The translations under genes and the position numbers were made by a program. A stretch of 64,000 bases of DNA from Deltaproteobacteria bacterium. GTDB taxonomy: Bacteria; Bdellovibrionota; JACOXK01. This document shows, in pieces, positions 48,522 through 55,671 of this stretch. The stretch lies in NCBI GenBank assembly GCA_016186995.1, contig JACPKQ010000007.1:1-64000 (forward strand), in the 5' to 3' direction. How positions within the stretch are numbered: the first letter of the stretch is position 1; each line of letters opens with the position of its first letter. Below the pieces are notes generated by a model. That model was not told the DNA's origin. It worked only from the letters and a program-made list of their open reading frames with translations, and did not search any database.

Positions 48522-49382
48522 ATGCAAATAATAAGAAGTGTTCAAAAAATGCAGGCTTGGGCTGGTGAGGTACGCATTCAAAAGCAAAGCGTTGGTTTTG
48601 TTCCTACGATGGGGGCTCTGCATGAAGGGCACTTAAGTCTTATAAGAGAAGCTCACAAAAAAGCAGATAAAATTGTGGTGAGCATTTTTGTTAATCCAAC
48701 ACAATTTGGGCCACATGAAGATTTTAAAAACTATCCACGAACTTTTGAAAAAGATCAAAAACTTTTAATTCAAGAAAAAGTAGATGTTTTATTTTATCCA
48801 GATGCACACAGTATGTATGAAGAGGGGTTTCAAACAAATATTGTATTAACAGAGCTTTCAAAGCCTCTTTGTGGAGAGTTGAGGCCCGGACATTTTGAAG
48901 GTGTGGCAACAGTTGTTCTAAAACTTTTTAATATTGTAAAACCTCACTTTGCTTTTTTTGGAAAAAAAGATTTTCAACAATTTTTGATTATTGAAAAAAT
49001 GGTTGAAGACCTTAATTTAGACATCCATGTTGTGCCTTGTGCTCTCATAAGAGATGAAGATGGTTTAGCTTTAAGTTCAAGAAACAAAAGATTAAGTGAA
49101 GAAGAGAGAAAAAGAGCGCTTGTTATTCCAAGAGCACTTAAGATGTGTCAAGAGTTCTATCAAAAAGGAATCAAAAATGTGGCACAACTGCAAAGTAAAG
49201 TTCTTGAGTTCGTTGACAAGGAAGGAGACTTGAACATACAATATTTTGAAATAAGAGATGCAAAAACACTTGAAAGTATTGAAGAAATACAAAAGCCTAC
49301 GGTTTGTGCAATAGCTGCTTATGTCGGAAATGTGCGTTTAATCGATAATCTTCTTCTGGGAGAAAAAAATGACTCGGTTTAA
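48522..49382 (+). CDS. panC: Pantoate-beta-alanine ligase
   Basis: Joins pantoate and beta-alanine with ATP. 286 residues: VGFVPTMGALHEGHLSL with the HxGH site, FVNPTQFGPHEDF, RPGHFEGVATVVLKLF, FGKKDFQQ, and LALSSRNKRLS. It overlaps the DUF502 gene by 14 bases. panD is not in the window. Confidence 0.96.
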   Translation: MQIIRSVQKMQAWAGEVRIQKQSVGFVPTMGALHEGHLSLIREAHKKADKIVVSIFVNPTQFGPHEDFKNYPRTFEKDQKLLIQEKVDVLFYPDAHSMYEEGFQTNIVLTELSKPLCGELRPGHFEGVATVVLKLFNIVKPHFAFFGKKDFQQFLIIEKMVEDLNLDIHVVPCALIRDEDGLALSSRNKRLSEEERKRALVIPRALKMCQEFYQKGIKNVAQLQSKVLEFVDKEGDLNIQYFEIRDAKTLESIEEIQKPTVCAIAAYVGNVRLIDNLLLGEKNDSV

Positions 49383-50022
49383 AATTTTTTTTAGAAAATC
49401 ATTTATTACAGGATTTCTTGTTGTTGTTCCCTTGGCTTTGAGTATATGGATTTTGTGGTCTGGAACCATATGGTTGGATGAAATTATTTTAGGATTTGTT
49501 CGCGGAAGCTTAGGCTTATCAAGTGCGTGGAACCCTAGTTCTTATTTGCCCTTTAAATTTTATATTCCAGGTATTGGTATTTTTTCGGTTGTTATATTGC
49601 TTGTTGTAATTGGAGCTTTTACTCGTATTTATTTTGTAAACTATTTTATTTCTCTGGGTGAGCGTTTTATTGGACGCATTCCCCTTTTAAGTAATCTTTA
49701 TTCAGGACTTAAGCAGCTTTTAAATACAATTTTTTCTTCGTCTAAAGAGAAGTTTAATAAAGTTGTTTTGGTTGAATTTCCTAGAAAAGGTATTTATGCC
49801 ATTGGTTTTGTTACAGGTGTTTCCAAAGGTGAGCTTCAAGAAAGAACTCAGCAAAAAGTTTATAATATTTTCATGCCTACAACACCGAATCCAACATCAG
49901 GTTTTTATTTTATGTATCCAGAGAATGAAATTATCGAACTTGATATGACAGTAGAAGAGGCTTTTAAAGTTATCATTTCTGGAGGGATTGTTTCTCCTCC
50001 TATGAGAAAAAAGATTCCTTAG
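49369..50022 (+). CDS. DUF502 membrane protein
   Basis: A 217-residue inner-membrane protein. FITGFLVVVPLALSIWILW and FSVVILLVVIGAFTR are two membrane helices. GERFIGRIPLLSNLYSGLKQ, VLVEFPRKGIYAIGFVT and PTTPNPTSGFYFMYP are family signatures. Function is unknown. Confidence 0.88.
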   Translation: MTRFKIFFRKSFITGFLVVVPLALSIWILWSGTIWLDEIILGFVRGSLGLSSAWNPSSYLPFKFYIPGIGIFSVVILLVVIGAFTRIYFVNYFISLGERFIGRIPLLSNLYSGLKQLLNTIFSSSKEKFNKVVLVEFPRKGIYAIGFVTGVSKGELQERTQQKVYNIFMPTTPNPTSGFYFMYPENEIIELDMTVEEAFKVIISGGIVSPPMRKKIP

Positions 50023-50035
50023 TTTTTTAAGGTTT

Positions 50036-50079
50036 GTCATCCCCGTCAAGAGCTATAGGCACTAGCGGGAATCCAGAAA
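50036..50079. repeat. REP-like palindromic element, degenerate
   Basis: GTCATCCCCGTCAAG...CACTAGCGGGAATCCAGAA has the layout of dispersed GTCATCCC...GGGATCCAG hairpin repeats, with imperfect arms. It fills most of the DUF502-smpB gap; a better copy lies at 50559-50578. Confidence 0.4.
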
Positions 50080-50099
50080 GCGAAGCCACTTTATTATAA

Positions 50100-50549
50100 A
50101 TGAAAATTATTTGTCAGAATAAACAAGTAGGTTTTAAGTATCAACTTACTGAAAAGTTTGAAGCAGGTATTATTTTGTTAGGACCTGAAGTAAAATCTCT
50201 TCGTGAAGGAAAGGCCAATCTTAGAGAAAGTTATGCTGTTTTTAAAGGAGAAGAACTTTATCTTTTAAACTGCCATATTACACCTTATAAAAATGCAAGA
50301 GTTGAAGAGCTTGATCCTAAAAGAAATAGAAAGCTTCTTTTGCATAAAACAGAACTTGAACGACTTTTAGGAAAAATAAAAGAAAAAGGGTTAACTTTAG
50401 TGCCCACTAAAATGTATTTTAATGAAAAGGGAAGGGCTAAGGTTGAAATTGCACTTGCCAAGGGTAAGACGGGGCGTGATAAAAGGGATACAATTAAGAA
50501 GCGAGAAGCTGATAGGGAATTAAGAAGGGTGCTTAAAAAGCACTCTTAA
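50100..50549 (+). CDS. smpB: SsrA-binding protein SmpB
   Basis: Partner of tmRNA in ribosome rescue, 149 residues. NKQVGFKYQLTEKFEAGIIL, GPEVKSLREGKANLRESYA, and the tail GRDKRDTIKKREADRELRR are typical. It lies 54 bases before ssrA, its RNA partner. Confidence 0.96.
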   Translation: MKIICQNKQVGFKYQLTEKFEAGIILLGPEVKSLREGKANLRESYAVFKGEELYLLNCHITPYKNARVEELDPKRNRKLLLHKTELERLLGKIKEKGLTLVPTKMYFNEKGRAKVEIALAKGKTGRDKRDTIKKREADRELRRVLKKHS

Positions 50550-50558
50550 AAAGATGTC

Positions 50559-50578
50559 ATCCCAGCGTAGGCTGGGAT
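50559..50578. repeat. REP-like hairpin between smpB and ssrA
   Basis: ATCCCAGC-GTAG-GCTGGGAT is a perfect 8-bp stem within GTCATCCCAGC...GGATCCAG, a dispersed-repeat type. It covers the position where the ssrA -35 should be, and could fold as RNA at the end of smpB. Confidence 0.55.
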
Positions 50579-50587
50579 CCAGATCTT

Positions 50588-50596
50588 TGATATAAT
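50588..50596 (+). promoter_or_regulatory. Extended -10 promoter of ssrA
   Basis: TGATATAAT is an extended -10 (TGnTATAAT) ending eight bases before the mature tmRNA 5' end. No good -35 is present; the REP-like hairpin occupies that place. Confidence 0.6.
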
Positions 50597-50603
50597 AGTA
50601 GAT

Positions 50604-50950
50604 GGGGGCGAATTAGGTTCGACAGGGTTATTGAAGCTTTAAGGAGCATGTGGAGTTGGCCGACTCGTTAAACAGGCTAAACTAGTAATCGCAAACGATT
50701 ACGCATTAGCTGCTTAATAAAAAGTAGCCGTGCTTCAGTACTTCGCTCATTGGGTATTGAAAGTGCGCAAAACAGATGGGCTAGCCAATAAGAGTTGCTC
50801 TTCCTCTTAAAGGCGAAATAAAAGAAGAACTCGTTCTTGAAAATCCTGTTTTTGGGAGTTTTGGGAACTTAAGACAAATCAAAGACTAAACATGTAGCGC
50901 CTTAAGTGGATTAACTTTGGACGAGGGTGCAATTCCCTCCGCCTCCACCA
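50604..50950 (+). ncRNA. ssrA: Transfer-messenger RNA (tmRNA)
   Basis: A 347-base tmRNA. The tRNA-like ends pair as GGGGGCG (50604-50610) with CGCCTCC, and the 3' CCA is encoded. The T arm is GGGTGCAATTCCCTCC-like, and the 5' GGTTCGAC region is conserved. The tag frame starts at GCA 50691 and encodes ANDYALAA before two TAA stops (50715-50720). It tags stalled proteins for proteolysis with SmpB. Its 3' end marks the border to accessory DNA. Confidence 0.96.
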
Positions 50951-50961
50951 TTTGGGGTATT

Positions 50962-51006
50962 TTCCGGGCACATCCTTTACAGAATATTCCGGGCACATGG
51001 TTTACA
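50962..51006 (+). repeat. Tandem 20-base repeats downstream of ssrA
   Basis: TTCCGGGCACAT-CC-TTTACA (50962-50981) and TTCCGGGCACAT-GG-TTTACA (50987-51006) are two copies spaced 25 bases apart. They resemble repeated ends of insertion elements, but no transposase is seen nearby. Confidence 0.5.
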
Positions 51007-51027
51007 CTTTAGGCATAGAAGCCCTTT

Positions 51028-51118
51028 ATTCAGGGGACACAATACTTAATTAAATAATTGTGTCCCCAAGAATCTTATAAATCACAGAGTTAAGAATTAA
51101 GTATTGTGTCCCCTGAAT
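51028..51118. repeat. Inverted-repeat element (24-bp perfect arms)
   Basis: The arms at 51028-51051 and 51095-51118 are exact reverse complements and include AGGGGACACAATACTTAATT. A third partial arm (ATTGTGTCCCC, 51057-51067) pairs with the left arm as an inner hairpin. This GGGGACACAATACTT type resembles ends used by REP-associated Y1 transposases (from memory). The right arm forms the end of the small gene at 51090-51236. Confidence 0.65.
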
Positions 51119-51236
51119 TTATGGCTTTTACATATTCTGTAGCCAAGATATCGGCTACGTGATCTAGAAATGATTCAATTTCTTCTGCAATGTCTGTATC
51201 TATTTTAGATTGATTTAATTTACTGACAGCCTTCAT
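51090..51236 (-). CDS. Small acidic 48-residue protein under an operator
   Basis: A 48-residue frame, MKAVSKLNQSKIDTDIAEEI, continuing with FLDHVADILATEYVKAI. It has AGGAG close before ATG, a TTGACA-18-TATTAT promoter (51273 to 51244) and a 25-bp palindrome filling the spacer. The last ten residues are encoded by the inverted-repeat element, so the original end may have been replaced. The family is not recognised; the size and an operator-covered promoter recall antitoxins or small regulators. Confidence 0.5.
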   Translation of the reverse strand: MKAVSKLNQSKIDTDIAEEIESFLDHVADILATEYVKAINSGDTILNS

Positions 51237-51241
51237 AGCTC

Positions 51242-51266
51242 CTATAATAGACAATGTCTATTATAG
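51242..51266. promoter_or_regulatory. 25-bp palindromic operator
   Basis: CTATAATAGACA-A-TGTCTATTATAG is perfectly palindromic. On the minus strand it lies between TTGACA (51273-51268) and includes the -10 TATTAT, the classic place for a repressor. Its core ATAGACAATGTCTAT recurs with one mismatch at 55239-55253. Confidence 0.65.
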
Positions 51267-51297
51267 ATGTCAACAGCAATTTATTTTATTATACTTT

Positions 51298-53190
51298 CTA
51301 TTTCTTATTTTTTCGTTTCTTTCTAGAACATATTGGACACCATGTTCCTCTTTTTATATGATTGAAAGTAGACATCCAAGTATGCCTCTTTTGGCATTGC
51401 CATTTCATTTTTGTGTTTGCATTTTTATAGCGCTTAGAAAGACACTTGCCTCCCCTAGCTTTAGCAACTTTTTTCGTATCTTTTGAAGTTAGTTTTGGTC
51501 TGCCAGCACAACTTGGACACCAAGTACCCTGTTGAATATTACCCCATTGCGCCTTCCAGGTGTGGCCTTTAGAACATACCCATTCCATTTTAGTTGAATT
51601 ATTAATATATTTTTTCGAGAGACATTTACCACCCTTTTTTTTAACAAATTCTTTGATAACATTTAGGGTGACGAATCTGCCAGCGCAGTACGGACACCAT
51701 TTCCCTCTAGATACATTTGCTAGCGTTGCTTTCCATTTATGTCCTTTCTTGCATTTCCATAATAACTTTGCATGCACATTTTCATATTTCTTTGAAAGCA
51801 AATAACCTTTCTTTTTTTGTGCCATCTCTTTAGCGTCATCTAATGTCTTTTTTACATATTTAGTACATTTTCTGCACCACTGGCCAGTGCGAATATTGTT
51901 CGGTGTCGCGTACCAGTGATGTCCTTTTTGACATTCAAAGAGTAATTTTCTTCTAGCACCGTGATAATGATGTGAAAGACACATCCCTTTTTTTGCTTTC
52001 GCGATTTTTTTGAGTTCTGCTAGGTTTGCTTCTGATTTGGCAGTGAATGGTTGTAGTTTTTTCTCTGCTTTTTTACTGATGCGTCTTGGTTTTGGTGCAC
52101 CCGATTTTCTGAGTTTTTTTATAAGTTTTTCTTGAATCAATAACGGTTCAGTAAGATCTGCTGCTTCAACATATATCAACAGTACATTATGCTTTTTGCA
52201 TAATTTTCTTTTTTTAAGGTCATCTTTAATCCGTTGTTTCAATTTTTGTTTAGACGGCTGTAAACGTGTGGTTTCAAAGTGCTGAATACCTTGATATTCA
52301 ATGGCAAGACCAAGATTCCTATTATATAGGTCTAGTTCCATTCGATTACCTCTATCATTTACTAGCCAGCTTGGGCGTGTTTTTGGAAAGGATCTACCAT
52401 ACATTTTTTCTATATATCTTCTTACAATTGATTCAGATAGATGGTATTTGCATTGGGGACACCAGCTTTTTCTTATAACATCCCATGTTGTTGTCCAAGT
52501 ATGTCCTATGCTACATTGCCACTTCATTTTTGTAGAAGAATCCCTGTATTTTTTAGATAGGCAGAAACCGCCTCTAGTTGCTGCTAATTCTTTTGCATTA
52601 CTTATTGTAATGTGTTTTCCGGCACAAAATGGGCACCAAGAGCCTCGCTTGATGCTAGAAGGTCTTGCTTTCCATTTATGTCCTTTCTTGCATTTCCATA
52701 ATAACTTTGCATGCACATTTTCATATTTTGACGATAAACAAAGACCACCACGCTTATGAGCAAGCTGCTTCATTTCTTCAATATTGGATTTTCGTCGGAA
52801 TACATTTTTTTGAATAGCGCATTTTGGACACCATGTTCCTTGTTTTACGGCGTTTGGTACAGCTTGCCAAATGTGTCCATTTTGACACTTCCATTTTAGT
52901 TTAGTTTGGCTATTTACATATCTCTTAGCTAAACATTTTCCACCGCGTTTTTTTGCAAGCTGCTTCATTTCTTCAATAGAGCCACGTTGTTTAGATGCCC
53001 GCTTTTCGATTCCACAGCTTGGGCACCAAGTACCACTTTTTATACTATTATAGAGAGCGTTCCATTTGTGACCTTTTTCACACTGCCATTTCAATTTGGA
53101 GTGATTGTTAATATATTTCTTCGAAAGACACTTTCCTCCCTTTTTCTTAGCGAGTTTCTGCACATCTTTAATTGAAAGCTTCTTACCCAT
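51298..53190 (-). CDS. Eight-repeat treble-clef/zinc-ribbon protein with a central restriction-like nuclease domain
   Basis: A 630-residue protein. About 60-residue units of the form GGKCLSKKY...KLKWQCEKGHKW...GTWCPSC occur four times before (about 8-250) and four times after (about 388-625) a central domain. Each unit has Cys/His ligands (C-x2-GH and WCPxC), so it should bind zinc and probably DNA. The centre (252-365) has MELDLYNRNLGLAIEYQG and QHFE, with Glu285-x-Asp287 and Glu298, a pattern of restriction-like (EDxHD/DUF559-like) nucleases. One repeat (6) has lost its first Cys (GYLLSKKY). It overlaps the start-side gene by eight bases and shares its direction. The target is unknown. Confidence 0.8.
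   Translation of the reverse strand: MGKKLSIKDVQKLAKKKGGKCLSKKYINNHSKLKWQCEKGHKWNALYNSIKSGTWCPSCGIEKRASKQRGSIEEMKQLAKKRGGKCLAKRYVNSQTKLKWKCQNGHIWQAVPNAVKQGTWCPKCAIQKNVFRRKSNIEEMKQLAHKRGGLCLSSKYENVHAKLLWKCKKGHKWKARPSSIKRGSWCPFCAGKHITISNAKELAATRGGFCLSKKYRDSSTKMKWQCSIGHTWTTTWDVIRKSWCPQCKYHLSESIVRRYIEKMYGRSFPKTRPSWLVNDRGNRMELDLYNRNLGLAIEYQGIQHFETTRLQPSKQKLKQRIKDDLKKRKLCKKHNVLLIYVEAADLTEPLLIQEKLIKKLRKSGAPKPRRISKKAEKKLQPFTAKSEANLAELKKIAKAKKGMCLSHHYHGARRKLLFECQKGHHWYATPNNIRTGQWCRKCTKYVKKTLDDAKEMAQKKKGYLLSKKYENVHAKLLWKCKKGHKWKATLANVSRGKWCPYCAGRFVTLNVIKEFVKKKGGKCLSKKYINNSTKMEWVCSKGHTWKAQWGNIQQGTWCPSCAGRPKLTSKDTKKVAKARGGKCLSKRYKNANTKMKWQCQKRHTWMSTFNHIKRGTWCPICSRKKRKNKK
51726..51789. repeat. 64-base exact direct repeat, copy 1
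   Basis: Identical to 52665-52728. The copies encode KYENVHAKLLWKCKKGHKWKA in repeat units 6 and 3 of the treble-clef nuclease. Perfect identity over 64 bases while flanking units differ implies recent duplication or gene conversion. Confidence 0.85.
52665..52728. repeat. 64-base exact direct repeat, copy 2
   Basis: Second copy of 51726-51789, 939 bases away, in the third unit before the nuclease core. It could recombine with copy 1 and remove three units plus the nuclease domain. Confidence 0.85.
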
Positions 53191-54670
53191 GACTTTGTTT
53201 TATTTTTGGAAAGACAAGGTTATTTAAAACTTCAAATATCTTTAGCAATGCAAGTGTATCTAACTTGCAGTATTTTTTAAGATCCTGTTCTATTTTTTTA
53301 ATTTTAGAAGAAGATAATTTTGTTTTTTGAACATTAAGATACGCAACGCTTGCTAGTGTGCCTTTATTTATATCAAGATCTTCATATGTAAGTTCAGGGC
53401 ATAAAACGGGTAGAATGCTTTTTAAACTAAGAGAGCCATAAAATTTAGGATCGTAATAAAATTTTTGAAAGACTTCTTCTAAGTCGATCATATTAGTTGC
53501 GATGTTGTTTATTTCGTCTTCAAAGGGAAGAAAGATTTTTGATAAGTTGTTAAGTATCATTTTTTCAAAACTGGCATGGTAAGCGATAACTGAGCCATTA
53601 TCACCTATAGTATCTAACAAGTTTTGAATAAAAGCGGGCCTGGGATCTTTTTTATTTAAATCTAGAAAGTCTTTGTGGGTGATATTTCCTTCAGAATCTA
53701 AGATATGACAACTAAATTGAAATGGAAGTTGTTCATAGGGGTGTATGCCTTTAAAAAGTGGAATGGCTGGGTTTGCTGTTTCAAAATCAAGAAAATGAAT
53801 GGGGTATTGAAGCTGGTTAATAAAGTTTTCAATTCCTTCTTTGTCGATATAAGGCTTATTTTCTTCAATGGTTTTCTTTTGGGCATACTGAAAGACATTG
53901 AGTTTATAATTTTCTGGAAGATCTTTTATTTTTAAAATACCTGATTTATACAGTTTAAACTTTTCTGTATTTTTTAAATGATAAAGTTCAAAGACTGAGT
54001 GCTCTGTTACATGTTGCCAACAGTGACTTTTAAAAGGACATTCATAGGGCTCATTACAATAAGGACCAATATCAATATTAGGCGCAGTTTCTAGTTTCAA
54101 TGTTTCAAATTGTCTTTTTAAATTAGATTCTATTCCAATTTGTTTTATTAGGACCTTGTCAGTTATGTCTTCTTTAATAAAAAAATTTGAGAGCTCTGGA
54201 TAAGTACACTCTGTATTTACATGCATAAGGAAGGTGTTTTCTATATTGATATTGTTGTTTTTAAGAACGTAATATTGAATAGCGACATCATCTATCAAAT
54301 GATCTTCTACTTTAGTGGTTGATTTTACTTCTATAAGATTCCATCCCGTTTCGGTTTTTTCTAAAATATCAGCTTTAACAAGGATATCATTATATTCAAA
54401 AGTTGCTTCAAATATAGCTTGAGGTTCTTTTTCTAGGACTTTTTGCGTGAGTTCTATCTGTTTTTCTAATCCTCTTTCTTGTATGGTACATATATCGATA
54501 CCGTCTTTAAAAAAGGTTTTAGCTAGATTGCCAACTTCATGGCCTTGTTGAAAAAGAAATTTTTCAGCCTCATCTAAGTTTTTCTTAAGTTTAGGTTGTT
54601 TGGTACCAAGGTAGAGTGCTTTTAAGCACTTTATTCCGGTTAAGTATCTTGATTTTGAAAGTTTAGCCAT
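53183..54670 (-). CDS. DUF2779 protein: Cas4/RecB-like nuclease fused to a DnaQ-like exonuclease
   Basis: A 495-residue protein. The N-terminal half has PD-(D/E)xK residues Glu88, Asp101 and Glu114-Val-Lys116 (NLIEVKSTT). One early cysteine (Cys15) and three later ones (Cys205, Cys211, Cys217 in CPFKSHCW) are spaced as in Cas4/AddB iron-sulphur nucleases. The C-terminal DUF2779 part begins at HFLDFETANP (Asp295, Glu297), then YHASFEKMIL and YCKLDTLAL (Asp471), a DEDD-exonuclease order. No Cas genes or arrays are near, so a DNA-repair or defence role is more likely. It lies 69 bases after the regulator and overlaps the next nuclease by eight bases. Confidence 0.8.
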   Translation of the reverse strand: MAKLSKSRYLTGIKCLKALYLGTKQPKLKKNLDEAEKFLFQQGHEVGNLAKTFFKDGIDICTIQERGLEKQIELTQKVLEKEPQAIFEATFEYNDILVKADILEKTETGWNLIEVKSTTKVEDHLIDDVAIQYYVLKNNNINIENTFLMHVNTECTYPELSNFFIKEDITDKVLIKQIGIESNLKRQFETLKLETAPNIDIGPYCNEPYECPFKSHCWQHVTEHSVFELYHLKNTEKFKLYKSGILKIKDLPENYKLNVFQYAQKKTIEENKPYIDKEGIENFINQLQYPIHFLDFETANPAIPLFKGIHPYEQLPFQFSCHILDSEGNITHKDFLDLNKKDPRPAFIQNLLDTIGDNGSVIAYHASFEKMILNNLSKIFLPFEDEINNIATNMIDLEEVFQKFYYDPKFYGSLSLKSILPVLCPELTYEDLDINKGTLASVAYLNVQKTKLSSSKIKKIEQDLKKYCKLDTLALLKIFEVLNNLVFPKIKQSHG

Positions 54671-54739
54671 AAGCTTTTTATCGGAATTCTTTTTAGAATC
54701 CTTAAGTCTATGTAACTATTATATTTTTTGATTTAATTG

Positions 54740-55246
54740 TTATAAAGCTTTTTCGGCTAGAGCAACAAGGTCAAGCTTTAGAAGGGATTCATATTTCTTA
54801 GGCAAAGCACTCATATTTTTTAGGTGTATGTTTTTGATATTACCTCGAATTACTTTCTGTAAATCAAAGCCCATGACAGACTTTTTAATTTCAAATAGAA
54901 GGTCATTTCCATTAAAAATATAAAAGTTGAGAGGTATTTTCTTTTCAACAAGTGTGTGAGGAAGGTTAAAGTTTTTTAGCTTTTTCTGAACTGCTTTTTC
55001 AAAGGAAGATATTACTTTCATAATAATTGCAGTTGTTGAAACTGAAATTTCATATTTTCTAAGTTCCAGGGCCACAATAAACTCAAAAAGATTTTTTTGA
55101 GAGAACTTTCGCCATTGGCCCCGACCTTGCGTTTGTTCAAATTCTGGAACGATGACGTTTTTTTCACAGAGGTGAATTAAAACATGCTGTGGCATGCCCA
55201 GTTTAATTTGAATTTCTTTAAGCGTTAGCTGTTCCATTATCGACAT
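54740..55246 (-). CDS. MerR-like transcriptional regulator
   Basis: A 168-residue protein. The first 75 residues read as a MerR-type winged helix: LTLKEIQIKLGMPQHVLIHL, then QGRGQWRKFSQKNLFEF and ALELRKYEISVSTTAIIM. The remaining part is unlike known effector domains. The annotated ATG (55246) lies inside a palindrome; ATG 55237, three codons later, is an equally good start. It heads a same-strand run with DUF2779 and the treble-clef nuclease. Binding to the palindromes at 55239 and 51242 is inference. Confidence 0.65.
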   Translation of the reverse strand: MSIMEQLTLKEIQIKLGMPQHVLIHLCEKNVIVPEFEQTQGRGQWRKFSQKNLFEFIVALELRKYEISVSTTAIIMKVISSFEKAVQKKLKNFNLPHTLVEKKIPLNFYIFNGNDLLFEIKKSVMGFDLQKVIRGNIKNIHLKNMSALPKKYESLLKLDLVALAEKAL

Positions 55247-55253
55247 TGTCTAT
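55239..55253. promoter_or_regulatory. Second copy of the operator core
   Basis: ATCGACATTGTCTAT is the reverse complement of ATAGACAATGTCGAT, one base from the palindromic core at 51247-51261. It covers the start codon of the MerR-like gene, so binding could block initiation or transcription of the nuclease cassette. Confidence 0.55.
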
Positions 55254-55293
55254 TAAAATTGATTCCAGGTCAATCTTAAGCTATGCTCAAATA

Positions 55294-55392
55294 ATGGCTC
55301 AAGTTAAAGGTATCCTTTTTGATCTCGACAACACGCTGATTGATTTTATGAAAATGAAGAGAATAACTTGTTTAGAGACTGCCTTTGCATGA
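55294..55392 (+). pseudogene. Truncated N-terminal copy of a HAD hydrolase gene
   Basis: ATG 55294 opens a 32-residue frame, MAQVKGILFDLDNTLIDFMK, continuing MKRITCLETAFA and a stop. It matches the first 30 residues of the intact HAD protein at 57814-58473 (KGILFDLDNTLIDFMKMKKM) at protein level but differs at many bases, so it is an old paralogous copy that lost its body. HAD motif I is intact. Confidence 0.75.
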
Positions 55393-55542
55393 CTGCAAAA
55401 CTACAAAATACAGTGTGGCTATAGCGACAAGTAGTGTAAAAATGTCAATACTTAGTGACCACTTAAACTTCTTAGAATCTCTTTCAGCTTTTAGCTTCAT
55501 CTCCTTCATTATTTCGTTATGCATCTCCCGTGAATTTGACAT
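55372..55542 (-). CDS. Small single-pass membrane protein (56 residues)
   Basis: A 56-residue frame: a charged helix (MSNSREMHNEIMKEMKLKAE), then KKFKWSLSIDIFTLLVAIA-TLYFVVLQ-type membrane segment at about 29-50 and a short end. It lies opposite the truncated HAD gene and overlaps it by about 20 bases. There is no clear ribosome site and no recognised family. The rest of 55247-55671 (425 bases) shows no other gene. Confidence 0.35.
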   Translation of the reverse strand: MSNSREMHNEIMKEMKLKAERDSKKFKWSLSIDIFTLLVAIATLYFVVLQSCKGSL

Positions 55543-55671
55543 AACTGTAGGATAGCAATGCTAAGATTAGCGTGCAAGACTCAAATGTAGCTCTAATAAA
55601 TGTATATCTAATTTTATAGATATACTATTGTATTGCTATAGTAATTATGATAAAAATGATATCTTGTTAGC

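Noticed and set aside
53183-54670. Cas4 of a CRISPR system
   Set aside because: The Cas4-like features are part of a DUF2779 protein, and no CRISPR array or other cas gene is in the window. The regular repeats at 51298-53190 are coding units, not spacer-separated repeats.
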